61,309 bases of DNA from Clostridia bacterium (GCA_900767885.1 CAAGAU010000046.1:1-61309); one strand, 5' to 3'. Positions 45,356 to 56,242 are shown, counted from the first letter of the stretch. Numbers and translations: made by a program. Notes: generated by a model not told the origin, from the letters alone.

Positions 45356-47290
45356 TTAATCGAAAATTTCGCCGCGCCAGGTTTCTACCATGGTAACAAC
45401 GTCAAGACTGCTTTCTTTAGTCGCAACTATATCGTACTCGCGCGTATACTTATCGAGAATATACCAGTATTCTTCTTTCTGCGACTGCGTAAGCGAGTTC
45501 ATGTGGTGCTTAAACGCAAGGTATATGGGCGTAAGTTCTTCCCTGCGGATTCTCGAAAGATATTTTTCGTAATTTTCGGGGTTAGTCGTTTTAAGCGGCT
45601 CTATCGCCTTAACCGCATCCTCGAGCATACCGATCATATCCTTTACTACCGCATAGGGCCAGAACAGTTCTTCGTCGCCAAGGAACATTATCTTGCCGCT
45701 GAAAGACTTGGTTTCTTCGAGATATTTATAATAAGAACGAATAAAGTCGTGATATTTTTTTATCTCTTCGGCGGCATTGCCGTAATAATGATTTATAAAA
45801 TCTTCCGCCAGATCGTCGTAACTTAAATCTTCACGCCACATAAGTTTTGCCTGCGTATAAATTTTGAGAGACTCAAAACCCGGCGTAGCGGAATCGTAAA
45901 CCGATTGATCGAACACATAACTTACGCCTAAATCTTTAAAAGTCCTATAATGCTCGCCGTATACGCCGAAGTTGTCAAGCGGGACGAAATAACTATAACA
46001 CGGAATAGAATAAGTCCATATCATAATATTCGCGTCTTTGCCCGCCGCAGCGAAAGCGTCTTTCCAACCGCTGAGTTGTTCGTATTGCGCGGAGTTTACG
46101 GGATCGGTCAAAGGCTTACTGAAATCAGACTCTATCGGACAGTATAAAACGTATACGTTGTCTTTAACCTCGAAATCGCTCCGGACGGGAACGTATTTTT
46201 TCGCCGTTTCGTCGTATTTTACGGGAGGTTCGGAAGAAGTCTGATAAGCAAAGAAAATATATCTCAATTCTCTGTCGGGATAGTTTTCCGCAAGCCAGGC
46301 ATCTAAATCGACCGCAACTTTATTAGTAAAGTCGAGTTCCTGTCCGCCGTAGCCGCCCATTTTCTCTCTCGCGTCCACGCACTTTGCGCAATCGCACATA
46401 GAGTAGTTGTCTTCGTGTCCTATCATTACGAACTTGCCGTCGGGATTTCGGATAATTCTATCCTTTATTTCCTCTTCCATGGCAAGACGCATTTCATCGT
46501 TGGAATAGCAAACCTGGTTGTGCGCTCCGTTGTACCAATCCGGGTGTCCCGCCAGGTATTTATCGGTGGGAAGATAATCCGAGATAACCGTGTGGGCGAA
46601 AGACACCCAGATTCCGAGTCCTGCCACGCTGAAAAGTCTTAACCTTCTCGCATAAGCCGAATCGCTCGTAACTGTCCTGTGGGCTAAATTTCTCAAATCG
46701 ATAGTCGCTTTAAAAGTTATATCGTAGTCGAGTAAATCGAGATCGGTCTTTTTCTCGTAATAAAGTTCGTCGGCGGCGTACACCTCGAAGTTTACGAGAT
46801 AATTAAGCATATCGTAAACCGCGCTTACCATACCGTTGGGGTCGTTGGCGTTTATTATTACCGATTTACCCACCGTCTTCATAACGTAACCGCTTTCGCC
46901 TACCGACTTCGGCACGCTTAAACCGCTGTCGTTGAATATCGAAGTATCACCTAACGATATAACCTTTAAATCGTTTACAAGTCCCGCGCCGTCGTCGTTT
47001 TTAACTTCGAGAGTCGCGCCCGTAGATTCCTTTATAAACGTTTGTAACTCGTAAGCCGCGGTAAGGATAAGCGGGTCGGCATTTTCTACGGTTACGATGG
47101 AATAGTCGGTTTTGCCGCCTTCGACGAATTTATTACCCGTACTTTTTACCGTCGCGGGTAAAAGTTCGTTTACTTCGGCAACTTCGCCCTTGTTATCGTT
47201 CGAGCCGCCGTTATTTTTCTTTTTGCACCCCGAAAATACGCTTACAATCATAAACGCGGAAAGCAAAATAGCAATCAATTTTTTACTCAT
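45356..47290 (-). CDS. DUF4838 lipoprotein, probable cell-surface glycoside hydrolase
   Basis: A 644-residue lipoprotein (lipobox FSGC, Cys21). After a linker, residues about 55-185 form the small alpha/beta N-domain seen before GH20/GH67-type barrels. The DUF4838 core follows: ISDYLPTDKYLAGHPDWYNG, FVMIGHEDNYSMCDCAKC with a CxCxxC cluster, FFAYQTSSEPPV, and a helical C terminus. The Cys cluster, typical of many DUF4838 proteins, is absent from the other two paralogues here. It sits 13 bases after... the Ig-like lipoprotein gene's start side and 20 bases from the 1399-residue gene, inside the Locus B operon. Substrate unknown. Confidence 0.8.
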   Translation of the reverse strand: MSKKLIAILLSAFMIVSVFSGCKKKNNGGSNDNKGEVAEVNELLPATVKSTGNKFVEGGKTDYSIVTVENADPLILTAAYELQTFIKESTGATLEVKNDDGAGLVNDLKVISLGDTSIFNDSGLSVPKSVGESGYVMKTVGKSVIINANDPNGMVSAVYDMLNYLVNFEVYAADELYYEKKTDLDLLDYDITFKATIDLRNLAHRTVTSDSAYARRLRLFSVAGLGIWVSFAHTVISDYLPTDKYLAGHPDWYNGAHNQVCYSNDEMRLAMEEEIKDRIIRNPDGKFVMIGHEDNYSMCDCAKCVDAREKMGGYGGQELDFTNKVAVDLDAWLAENYPDRELRYIFFAYQTSSEPPVKYDETAKKYVPVRSDFEVKDNVYVLYCPIESDFSKPLTDPVNSAQYEQLSGWKDAFAAAGKDANIMIWTYSIPCYSYFVPLDNFGVYGEHYRTFKDLGVSYVFDQSVYDSATPGFESLKIYTQAKLMWREDLSYDDLAEDFINHYYGNAAEEIKKYHDFIRSYYKYLEETKSFSGKIMFLGDEELFWPYAVVKDMIGMLEDAVKAIEPLKTTNPENYEKYLSRIRREELTPIYLAFKHHMNSLTQSQKEEYWYILDKYTREYDIVATKESSLDVVTMVETWRGEIFD

Positions 47291-47309
47291 ATAATTTTCC
47301 TCCTGCGAC

Positions 47310-50300
47310 TTATTTCGCCGTTACAGTAAACGAATAGTAGGCAAAGTTGCCGTTTCCGTCGTCTACAACGTAGTAGACTTTGTAATTTCCCGCGCGGTTA
47401 AACGTTATCTTTCCGTCCTTTACGTCGCGCATAAGACTGTCGGGCGCAGAATAGTAAACCTTAACGGTTAATCCGTCTTTACTCGTCGTATAAGACGGCA
47501 GAGTTATGGTTTCGCCTTTCTTTACCGTTTCCGGCATATTTCCCGAGAACGTAAGCGCGGGTTTGGTAAGGTCGGAAACCGACAAGTATAATTTAGTTGT
47601 CGCGGGGTTGTTGCGCGCGTCCTTGGAAGTATACGCGAATTCGTATTCTCCGAGTTCGGTCAAAACGTATTCTCTCTCTTCCAAGCAGGAAACGTTGCTT
47701 TCAAGCACCTTCCCCGCCACGCTCACGGTAAGAGTAACGGTTGCGGACGGCGTAAGGACGTCGTAAGCCCTCGCCGCGGGAATAATAACTTTATCGCCCG
47801 TTACGTAGTTACCCGAAAGACCTCCGCTCAATAATATATACGGCGCGTTTTTATCGCTACGGTTGTTGTTAAAGCCCTGGTTTGCTATAACCGAAACGCC
47901 TATTGCCGACGCGGAAGTTATGCCTTGCAATTCTACATCGAAGTAAATTTTACCGCCGAAACCGTCAAACGCGCTGCCGTCGGCGTTTTTACCGATTTGT
48001 GCTATTACGGAATTATAACAATCGACAATCGCCTTTTTGCTCGGCGAGTAGGCGACTACGAGTTCGTCGTTATCGTTAAGGTTTATAAGCACGTAATTTT
48101 TGCCGTCTACGCTGCCGTAATACGCGCCGTTCCTCATATCGACGAAATATTTAACGTGCTTATTACTATCCGTTGCGCTTCTCAAATTAAAGATAAACGA
48201 CTTATAGCCCGTTTTATCCGTTTTAACCACAAGATTTACGCTGAATTTTTCTTCATCCACGGCTCTTATAAAGGCAAGCGAATTTTTATCCGCCGAACCG
48301 TCGAACCCGGCGATAACGCCTTTGTCGGAAACGGTGATTTCGCCGTTCTCGCTTACGAAGTATTCTTTTAAGAATCCGAGTTTTTGAGATATCTTTTTAA
48401 CGGGTACGGATTTCTCAACCACGGTACGATTTCCGTTTGCGTCAAACGCAAACTCGATTTTCGCGTTGCCTCCGTTCTCGGGAACTTTGGGGGTATAGGC
48501 ACCGTTTATTTTCTTTTCGCCGTTGCCGTCCGTAACCGTAATTTCGGCTTTAACCGTCTTTTTACCGTTTTCAGTGTAGATATAAGCGTTATATTCGCCG
48601 AAAGTATACTCTTCGCCGTCGATAAACGCCGCAGGCAAAACGATCTGAGTATCGTCGAACACGGGGTTTTCGCCGTAAGATACGGTTATATATTTAGTTA
48701 TCGCTTTTGCTTCTCCGACGTGAGGCGTTGCAATGAATTTAACCATATACACGCCTTCTTCCGCACATATAAACGAATCGGCAGATTTGATTTTTTCACC
48801 GTTACAATATACTTCTGCGGAGGTTTTTACGCCCGCGCCTTTCGCGGAAAATTCGGGCAACGCTATTTTTTGTCCTACGAACGCCGTAGTCGGCAATCCT
48901 TCTCCGATAGTTATTTCGGGGGCGTCCAGTTTTTGTTTCACGGTTACTTTAAACGATTTTTCGGCAACGTTGCCGTAAGCGTCTTTACCGTAATAAGTTA
49001 TTATATACTCGCCCGCCGCCTTGGGTACGAAACCGTTGTTTGTAACTTCGACTTCGTTACCGTTAAAGGTTACTTTAACGCCTTTTTCCGCAACCGCGGA
49101 ATATGCGTCGTTTACGCTATAATCGAAAAGTTTATAAGCCTTTTCCACCTGTCCGAACGGAACGGCGTTTTCGTCCGCGTCGACGGTTATCGTCGGGGCG
49201 ACTTTATCGGACACGAACGAATCGTCCACGCTCTCGCCGCCTATCTTCGTAACCATAATATCGGCGGTACTCTCTACGCCCATAGCGTAGATACTCATAT
49301 AAACTTCGCCCGTTTTAAATCCTCTCCACGGTGCGTCGCCGCAACCGTAGAACCTGTCGGCAGAACCGAGTCTTCTTACCGCCCACGTTTTCATTACGGG
49401 TTTAGACCAATCCCACGGCTCGGCGTAGAGAGTTGTTTCGTCCTGATTGTAATACAGTTTTACGGAATCGTCGAGCATATCGTGTCCGGCTAAAACGTTT
49501 TGTACGAACGACGACTGAACTATAAATCCGCCGTCCTCGTGCGACTGCGCGTTATGCACCTCGATATTGCCGTAACCGTCGTAATAATAACCCGCGTATC
49601 CTTGACCTTTCGCCTTAACCCTTAAACGCATATTGTCGGGATTATAGTCTATATATTTAAGACGAATGGTAATCGCATTTTCCTCGTCGTACTTATCGGC
49701 AAGCACGATATACAGTCCCGAAAGATCCGCCCTTCCCGCAGTATTCGGTTGAGCGATAAACTCTATTAAGGGTTTGTTTAAAAGCCTGTTTTCAAGCGTA
49801 TCGTTAAAGTTGATAGCCGCAAGGTCGATTACTTTGTTATAGGTTACCTTACTATTGTTAGCAAGGCGCAAAAGTTGCCCCTTAACCGCGTTATTGCCCG
49901 CCATAGTACCGTACGAAACCGAACTGTTTTTACCGACGGTGAAAAGATCGGAATATTTATTCTTTGCTTCCACCTCGAACCTTTCCACTCCGCCGCTCCA
50001 ACGGTGTTCCACTTTATACGTACCGAGAGTTTGCGCCACGAAAGAATTCCCCTTCGTTTCGTTGCCGAGCGGATCGATTATATACGTTTCGGCAACTTCT
50101 TCGGTGCCGTTAAGGTAAATTTTTGCGGGAACTATATCCACCGTTTCGTCCACCTCGACCGCCGAAGGAATATCTTCTATAACTTTGGCAACCGTAGCCG
50201 TATCGGCGGTAACTTTTAAAGTTTTGCCGAAAGAACCGTTAAATTCGGGGACGGAGTAACAAAACTCGTATTCGCCCGCTTTGCTTAAAGAATAATCGAA

Positions 50301-51509
50301 ACCGCCCGAAACGTTTTCATATCCGCTTACCGCCTCGCCGTTAAATTTTACGGTAACGACGGCGTATTTTGCCGCATCGACGAGAGAATAGTTACTTTTT
50401 ACCGTCATTTTCGGTACGTAAACCACCGCGTTCACACCGAAAACGCTGCCGACTATGCTTTTATCCGCCGCATATTCGGTCTTAATATCGCCGCGATTAA
50501 CGGCGTCTATCATATAATAAGCCGTCTGCGCGCCGTCGTTTACCGAATACCATATAAAGTATTTACCCTCGTCCTCGGGGATAAACTTACCGTCCGTTAC
50601 GGTTAGAATTTCGTCGCTCTCGTTATAAACTACGGTCTTAACGGTAGAGGCGTCCTTTTCTTCGTCCGTAAGCGCGTCTTTAAGTCGAGGAGTCGCCAAA
50701 GCGTAAGGTTCGCCGACCAACGCCTTGACTTTATAATCTGCGGAAAGTACCCAAACGCCGTCGACGGTTGCTTTATCAAGGGTTATGCCGCCGAACTTAT
50801 ACGCCAGAAGTTGCGCCTTTCCGCCCGTTTTTACGTCGTCGAAACAAACCGAAACGTTATACGCACCCATATCCGAAACGTCGTTTACAAGCGTTTTACC
50901 GTCCATCGTTTTCTGCGTGAAATCCCACACGAGAGTTTGCGAACCGCCGTTGCCGGCAACGTAAACTTTTTTGCCCGCATAATCGAATTTGATTTTAGTA
51001 GTGCCTTTAGGGCTAAACTCGGTATACTTTCCGTCGCGGTTGTAAAGCGCGGTGTAATTATACGATTTTCCGTCGCTTGCATACACAACGCCCGCTTTTT
51101 CTCCGCCGTACTCTACGTTACAATTTCCGTTTTCGCCGTAATTAAGCGTAACTTTAAAACTCTTATCGCCCTGCACCTCGTCGAAAATAAACGAAACCGT
51201 CTTTAAATCGGGGGACGCACCGTCCGCGAGCAAGGCAAATTCAGCCTCGAAATCGCCCGCAAGTCCGCTTTTAAACTTCGCCGTCGCGCCCTTAGCGTAA
51301 GAATAGAACAAAAGTCCCGTTCCGTCGCCGCCGTTCACGGCAGTTTTGTATTTCATTTTCGCCTCGCCGTCCGAAAACTCGAACGCGTCGGCGTAACTAT
51401 ACTCGGCTTTTACCGAGTTCCGACCATTAGCCGCGGTTATTATCCCCGCAATTGCAGAGCCGCACAACGCAAGCGACAAAGCAAGCGTTAAAAATTTCTT
51501 TTTTATCAT
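47310..51509 (-). CDS. Very large secreted multi-domain Ig/beta-sandwich protein
   Basis: A 1399-residue exported protein with a Sec signal peptide (about 1-35) and no lipobox, LPXTG or Cys-type tail. It contains LamG-like units (about 40-240 and 545-760) interleaved with Ig- or cadherin-like domains ending in phrases such as GEYIITYYGKDAYGNVAEKSF, GEYEFAYTSKDARNN and GNYKVYYVVDDGNGNF. The architecture resembles surface glycan-binding proteins that sit next to CUT1 transporters in Bacillota. Its ATG overlaps the MalG-type permease stop by 4 bases (ATGA). How it stays at the surface is unclear. Confidence 0.7.
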   Translation of the reverse strand: MIKKKFLTLALSLALCGSAIAGIITAANGRNSVKAEYSYADAFEFSDGEAKMKYKTAVNGGDGTGLLFYSYAKGATAKFKSGLAGDFEAEFALLADGASPDLKTVSFIFDEVQGDKSFKVTLNYGENGNCNVEYGGEKAGVVYASDGKSYNYTALYNRDGKYTEFSPKGTTKIKFDYAGKKVYVAGNGGSQTLVWDFTQKTMDGKTLVNDVSDMGAYNVSVCFDDVKTGGKAQLLAYKFGGITLDKATVDGVWVLSADYKVKALVGEPYALATPRLKDALTDEEKDASTVKTVVYNESDEILTVTDGKFIPEDEGKYFIWYSVNDGAQTAYYMIDAVNRGDIKTEYAADKSIVGSVFGVNAVVYVPKMTVKSNYSLVDAAKYAVVTVKFNGEAVSGYENVSGGFDYSLSKAGEYEFCYSVPEFNGSFGKTLKVTADTATVAKVIEDIPSAVEVDETVDIVPAKIYLNGTEEVAETYIIDPLGNETKGNSFVAQTLGTYKVEHRWSGGVERFEVEAKNKYSDLFTVGKNSSVSYGTMAGNNAVKGQLLRLANNSKVTYNKVIDLAAINFNDTLENRLLNKPLIEFIAQPNTAGRADLSGLYIVLADKYDEENAITIRLKYIDYNPDNMRLRVKAKGQGYAGYYYDGYGNIEVHNAQSHEDGGFIVQSSFVQNVLAGHDMLDDSVKLYYNQDETTLYAEPWDWSKPVMKTWAVRRLGSADRFYGCGDAPWRGFKTGEVYMSIYAMGVESTADIMVTKIGGESVDDSFVSDKVAPTITVDADENAVPFGQVEKAYKLFDYSVNDAYSAVAEKGVKVTFNGNEVEVTNNGFVPKAAGEYIITYYGKDAYGNVAEKSFKVTVKQKLDAPEITIGEGLPTTAFVGQKIALPEFSAKGAGVKTSAEVYCNGEKIKSADSFICAEEGVYMVKFIATPHVGEAKAITKYITVSYGENPVFDDTQIVLPAAFIDGEEYTFGEYNAYIYTENGKKTVKAEITVTDGNGEKKINGAYTPKVPENGGNAKIEFAFDANGNRTVVEKSVPVKKISQKLGFLKEYFVSENGEITVSDKGVIAGFDGSADKNSLAFIRAVDEEKFSVNLVVKTDKTGYKSFIFNLRSATDSNKHVKYFVDMRNGAYYGSVDGKNYVLINLNDNDELVVAYSPSKKAIVDCYNSVIAQIGKNADGSAFDGFGGKIYFDVELQGITSASAIGVSVIANQGFNNNRSDKNAPYILLSGGLSGNYVTGDKVIIPAARAYDVLTPSATVTLTVSVAGKVLESNVSCLEEREYVLTELGEYEFAYTSKDARNNPATTKLYLSVSDLTKPALTFSGNMPETVKKGETITLPSYTTSKDGLTVKVYYSAPDSLMRDVKDGKITFNRAGNYKVYYVVDDGNGNFAYYSFTVTAK

Positions 51510-52378
51510 CCTTTGATTCCTCCTTCGGTCAAGTCGCCCATAATCTGATTTCTGAATGCGACGAAAACAATGAATACGGGTAAAAATACCAACACGCCGC
51601 CCGCCATTTTTTCAGGAATATTGTCGATAGTAATATTCTGAAAGAAATGGAACAGTCCCAACGCCGCGGTGGGCATACTCGGCAACAACATAAGCGGCGT
51701 CTGATAGTCGTTCCAAGCGTATATAAAGAATATTATGAATATCGTGGCTACGAGCGTTTTAACGAGCGGCAACATTATAGAAAAATATACTCTTAAATGC
51801 GAAGCCCCGTCGATAAAAGCCGATTCCGCATATTCCCACGATAGCCTTGAAAACGCCGCGTAGAATATGAGGTAGTAAGTGTTGCAAAACGATATCCGCA
51901 TTAAAAATATGCCGATTATATTATCGTATAAACGCAACGTCGTTAAAAAGTCTATGGTAGACGGGAGCGAGCCGACTATCGGTATAATAAGCGTTACGAG
52001 TACCACGTTGCGTATAATCGAACTTGCCACGCACTTATATTTAGCCGTACAATACGCCACCGTAGCGGTTACGAATACCTGAATAAGCGCGCCGCCGCCC
52101 GCATATAAAAACGAATACTCGAACATTCCGAGCAGGTTTATGTAAGAAACTTTCGTAGCGGACGAAACTCGTATTTCCATAGCCGCGGCAACGTTGCCGT
52201 AGTTTGCAAAAGTAAAGCCCGAAAACGCTACCGGAGCGGCGCGGAATGCGTCGTTTAACCTGAGCGAAGAACATACCGACCAGAACAAAACTATAAACAA
52301 CGCCGCCGAATAAAGCGCAAGCATACAAAATACGACTATCGAAAAAGGCGTTACGTTTCTTTTAGCAATCTTTTTCAT
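51506..52378 (-). CDS. CUT1 sugar ABC transporter permease, MalG type (Locus B)
   Basis: A 290-residue permease with six hydrophobic segments and the EAA-type loop YAESAFIDGASHLRVYFSIMLP. It is separated by 3 bases from the MalF-type gene and overlaps the following surface-protein gene by 4. The coupling of permease and large surface protein mirrors Locus A. Confidence 0.92.
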   Translation of the reverse strand: MKKIAKRNVTPFSIVVFCMLALYSAALFIVLFWSVCSSLRLNDAFRAAPVAFSGFTFANYGNVAAAMEIRVSSATKVSYINLLGMFEYSFLYAGGGALIQVFVTATVAYCTAKYKCVASSIIRNVVLVTLIIPIVGSLPSTIDFLTTLRLYDNIIGIFLMRISFCNTYYLIFYAAFSRLSWEYAESAFIDGASHLRVYFSIMLPLVKTLVATIFIIFFIYAWNDYQTPLMLLPSMPTAALGLFHFFQNITIDNIPEKMAGGVLVFLPVFIVFVAFRNQIMGDLTEGGIKG

Positions 52379-52381
52379 TCG

Positions 52382-53311
52382 TCAATCCTCGCTCGGTCCG
52401 AACTTCATCAGGAGGTTACGGCACAATATGGTTATGGGCGTTACGACAACGGTAATGAGTAACCCGAAAGCCGAAATTTTAGGAAAGAGCGGCTCGTATA
52501 AGTTGCCGTTGCCGTCCAAAACGCCGGTGAATATATAATAGCCTATCGTTTGCAACCTCGAATAATTTTCCAGAATCCTCGGTTTTATACTTAAAAACGC
52601 GTGTACGTTACCCTGCTCGGTACCTATCGCCGCAAACGTTATTACTACCATGGATACTACCGTACCCCAAATGGACGGTATAACTATCTTCAAAAATATT
52701 TTCAACTCACCCGCTCCGTCGATTTTAGCCGCCTCTATAGAAGAGGACGATATCTGCGACATCGCGTTTAAAAATATGAGCAGGTTAGAAGAAAAGCCGC
52801 AGCAAACGTAAAATATTATCAAAAACGGTAAAGTCGTGCTTTTTTTGGACATAAACGCCGTACTCGGTTTGAATACAGACGCAAGCGCGTATTCTACGAA
52901 ACCGTCGTAAAATATTACGAGTACCATCATACAAACGACGCTCGGCGTAAACACGAACACCTTAAAAAAGCCGTAAAACAGATGTTTTTGATAAATATAA
53001 TACGCGAAAAGCAAAGTTACGGGTATTACGACCACTATAAGCAACCCGATATATAAAATCGAGTTACCGAGTAGTATTTTAAACTTTCCGCCGGCGCGCA
53101 AATCGAGAAAGAGATTTTTAAAACTTTGAAAGTTATTGAAATTTCTCACGATTTTGCCGCCGTCGTACCAATAATCCTGGAAGGCGAGGATAATACTGTT
53201 AAAGTTTATTATAATGTAAAACATTATAAAGCATATAATCGGAACGGCAAGCATTCCCCAATAAAACAGTTTTCCACCCCTTCCGAGGTCAGATTTTTTA
53301 CGGGATACCAT
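52382..53311 (-). CDS. CUT1 sugar ABC transporter permease, MalF type (Locus B)
   Basis: A 309-residue permease with an N-terminal transmembrane helix (FYWGMLAVPIICFIMFYIII) and the EAA loop SSIEAAKIDGAGELKIFLKIVIP. It pairs with the MalG-type protein downstream. No ATPase gene is in the locus. Confidence 0.92.
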   Translation of the reverse strand: MVSRKKSDLGRGGKLFYWGMLAVPIICFIMFYIIINFNSIILAFQDYWYDGGKIVRNFNNFQSFKNLFLDLRAGGKFKILLGNSILYIGLLIVVVIPVTLLFAYYIYQKHLFYGFFKVFVFTPSVVCMMVLVIFYDGFVEYALASVFKPSTAFMSKKSTTLPFLIIFYVCCGFSSNLLIFLNAMSQISSSSIEAAKIDGAGELKIFLKIVIPSIWGTVVSMVVITFAAIGTEQGNVHAFLSIKPRILENYSRLQTIGYYIFTGVLDGNGNLYEPLFPKISAFGLLITVVVTPITILCRNLLMKFGPSED

Positions 53312-53327
53312 CTTTTATCCTCTTTCG

Positions 53328-55065
53328 TTATTTTACGGTAGTTACCGTCCAGGTGTCTTTACTGTTGTTATAGATTTTAGCAAACAATTCGCTTGCGGTT
53401 GCGTTTTCGTTAGCCTCGAAATAACTGAACGGGCTGCTCGCAGTACCGTAGTTGAAACTGTAAACGAGATAATCGTAAAGCGCGATATTTTTCTTCGTTT
53501 CGGCAGACTTGGGTACCCAATCGGTCCAGTCGGTATTTTTCGCTCTCGATATCGCGTAGTTGTTTCTGCCGAAGTAAGTCATACCGTCGATAGTGTCCTG
53601 CGTAACCTCGTATTCCATAGCGCGGAGCATATCGGTCTGCTTTGTGAACGCGTTAAGACGCGCGTCGGATTGAAGATAACTCAAAAACTTTTTAGCCACG
53701 GGTATCTTCTCCGCGGGACAAGCCGCGTTTATAAACATGAGCGACTCTCTTTCGGAAATCTTCGTGTTGTTCTTGCCTATATCCGCCGCCGTCGGCTTGG
53801 GAAGAGGTAAAATAGCAAATCTCTTACTCGTTCTGTCGGTTTCGGATTTGTATTTGGGACGAGCCTCGTTGTTCCACCAACTTCCTTCCACTATAAACGC
53901 TATATCGTTATTGCCCGTTTCGGTTTTGTCCTTTGCGTTTATGAAAAAGTCCTGCGCGTCGGTATATTTAAACGTACCGCTGAAAGAATCTTTATAATAG
54001 TTATTTTTGTTGCTCATCATAATTTCCACGAATCTCAAAGAATCGTATAAACCTTTCTGAGAGTGCAGCAAATAACCCGTTTCGGGCGTTACTTTAACGG
54101 TTTCGCCGAGTTTTTTAACCGTGCCGTCGGCGTTGAACTTTACGCTGCCGTCGGCGTTTAAATCGAGAAGATTCTCTGCGTCGCCTTTAAGAGTAAAGTT
54201 ATAATCGTACTGCGTTTTACCCTCGCTGTTCGCCCAGACCTCGTTTGCAAAGCAGGTAAGATAACTTATAGTATCGCCGCTCCATACGAAAGGTATTGTA
54301 TTGTCGTTTCTCATAAGCGTTAAAAGCGCCTGAAAATCGGCGTAAGTCGCGGGCAAACCGTCGTCGAGAGAGTAATCCACACCGTCTATAACGCCCGTCT
54401 TTCCGTCGGGTCCGTAAGATTTCTCGTCGCCGCTTTCGGAAATGAACAAATCTGCGATTTTCTCGTAATTATTAAGGTCTTCTTCCACCATTCCTTCCGC
54501 CGTGCGACCTTTGGCAAAATAATAATTCTTGCTCTCGAATACATCTACGTTATAAACGAGGTTTACCGCGCTTTCAAAAAACGGCAAAGCGTAATAAGTA
54601 CCGTCAAGATTATAGAAATTTTGTCTGTCCTGCGTTATTTTGGATTCTATCGTCTTGCTTTCGGTTTCGGTCGAGTTTAAAAGCGCGTTGCCTTTTACCA
54701 CGTCGGTTATATCGAGCATAACGCCGTTCGACGCGAATTGATAATAGTTATAGTTTACGCCTATGTAAACGTTATTTGCGTCGTTTTTGATTTTACTGTA
54801 AGCATAAGTTTGCTTATCCGCCTCGGGTTTAACCTCTACGCCGAGTTTTCCTTTTTCAAACGATACGTTTGCAAAATCCGCCTCGAACTGCTATAGCGTC
54901 GTCTATCCAGACTCTTCCCACGCCGCCGTTATAATACTTAACGCGCAAAACTGTTTTTGTGGAATCGTCGGTTTCCGTCCTGACGCCTCCGCAGGCAACC
55001 GCCGTTAAAGCCGTAACCGTACACGCGGCTACCGCCGCAAGTCTTTTAAAAAACTTCTTCATCAT
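53328..55065 (-). pseudogene. CUT1 solute-binding lipoprotein broken by a 2-nt deletion
   Basis: The first frame (MMKKFFKRLAAVAACTVTAL, lipobox VACG region with Cys25, then YYNGGVGRVWIDDAIA) ends prematurely at 54856. The second frame continues the same protein: after DDAIA it would read FEADFANVSFEKGKLGVEV and on to MLDITDVVKG and the stop at 53328. The two join if two bases are added near 54888-54890, where a TGTG would have become TG. The whole would be about 579 residues, normal for a CUT1 binding protein. Either the gene is dead or phase-switched, or the sequence has an error. It is 16 bases upstream of the MalF-type gene. Confidence 0.85.
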
Positions 55066-55159
55066 CTTTATCTCCTGATTTTTAATAAATTTATTTTATA
55101 CTTTCCGCCCCGTTTTTGCAAGACGAAAACGTAAAATTCTCGTAATTTATGCGCAAATT

Positions 55160-56164
55160 TTAAATTTTGTTTTGCCTCATGTAATCTAAAACCTGCTGTT
55201 TATCCACGGTGGCAAGCGAAACGTATTTATCGGCGCAACCGTAATAAATAAAGTATTTACCGTCTTTTTCTATAATGCCCGTGGGGAACACGCAACCGGT
55301 CCACACGCCGTCTATTTCGTAATCCTTTTCGGGTTCGAAAACGAAATCTTTCGTCCTCGCCGTTATCTTCGACGGGTTGTTAAGGTCGAGCATAACCATT
55401 CCCACTCTGTAAAAATGGTCTTTTCCGCTCACGCCGTGATAGATAAGCAACCAGCCGTCCTCGGTCTTTACGGGCGGACATCCCGCGCCTATCCTGTCCG
55501 ACTCCCACTCTTCGACGCCCTCGAAAAGTTTTTGCGGTTCGCTCCATTCGAGCATATCGTCGCTGTAAGAAATCCATATTGCAGGCGAACGATCGTCGCG
55601 TTTCGGGCGGGAAATCATTACGAATTTGCCGTTGACTTTTTCGGGAAATAAAACCACGTCGCGGTCGTCGTATCTCGAATCGGTTATTCTGCCCAATCTC
55701 TTATAACTTTTAAAATCTTTGGTACACGCCAGGAAGGTTACCGTTTCGTTTTTTAAAAGCCGCGGCGCGCTCTCGGGCCACTTTTCGCGGCTTTCCTTAA
55801 ACTTTTTATAATCTTCCGGTATCCAGTATCTGCCGGGAGCAAACGGTCTGCCCGCATAAGTTATGTAGTAAATTCCGTCTATTTCGACGATCCTCGGATC
55901 TTCTATGCAACCGCCGTCGGAATACTCGGCGTTAACGTCCATTGCAGGTTTATCGGAAACCCTGTTAAAATGCACCCCGTCGTCGCTTTCGGCAAGACCG
56001 AATCTTATATAATGTTCGAAGTCGTTGCCCGCCGCCCTGTAAAGCATCTCTACTTTCCCGGTTTTTTTGTTAATTACAACCCCGGGGTTTAATACGCACA
56101 AATCTTCCCACGCGTTGCCGTTGGGCTTTAAAATCGGATTACCCGCGTATCTTTCAAATTTCAT
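55160..56164 (-). CDS. GH130 family glycosidase or phosphorylase
   Basis: A 334-residue five-bladed beta-propeller of the GH130 type, which phosphorolyses or hydrolyses beta-linked mannosides. The start RYAGNPILKP and CVLNPGVV (5-30), MLYRAAGNDF (40-49) and GGCIEDPRI (84-92), where the catalytic acidic residue of the family lies, are visible. GAGCPPVKTEDGWLLIYHGV and CVFPTGI follow near the C terminus. No signal peptide, so cytoplasmic. The ribosome site is AAAGGA before the ATG at 56164. It heads a Locus B transcript under the paired operator. Mannoside specificity is family knowledge, not shown here. Confidence 0.88.
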   Translation of the reverse strand: MKFERYAGNPILKPNGNAWEDLCVLNPGVVINKKTGKVEMLYRAAGNDFEHYIRFGLAESDDGVHFNRVSDKPAMDVNAEYSDGGCIEDPRIVEIDGIYYITYAGRPFAPGRYWIPEDYKKFKESREKWPESAPRLLKNETVTFLACTKDFKSYKRLGRITDSRYDDRDVVLFPEKVNGKFVMISRPKRDDRSPAIWISYSDDMLEWSEPQKLFEGVEEWESDRIGAGCPPVKTEDGWLLIYHGVSGKDHFYRVGMVMLDLNNPSKITARTKDFVFEPEKDYEIDGVWTGCVFPTGIIEKDGKYFIYYGCADKYVSLATVDKQQVLDYMRQNKI

Positions 56165-56208
56165 TCATTTAAGTCCTTTGATTATGGTTTTTGATTTTGA
56201 CGTAACAA

Positions 56209-56236
56209 GTATACTCCGCCCTTCGTTTTATAACAA
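56209..56236 (-). promoter_or_regulatory. Promoter of the GH130/transporter transcript
   Basis: On the minus strand TTGTTA (56236-56231), 16 bases and TATACT (56214-56209). The weak -35 and the operator half-site ending 6 bp upstream suggest activator dependence. Confidence 0.5.
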
Positions 56237-56242
56237 GTCCTA

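Noticed and set aside
48384..49493. 369-residue plus-strand open frame
   Set aside because: It lies wholly opposite the 1399-residue surface-protein gene; composition is rich in Phe, Arg and Tyr as expected for an antisense shadow.
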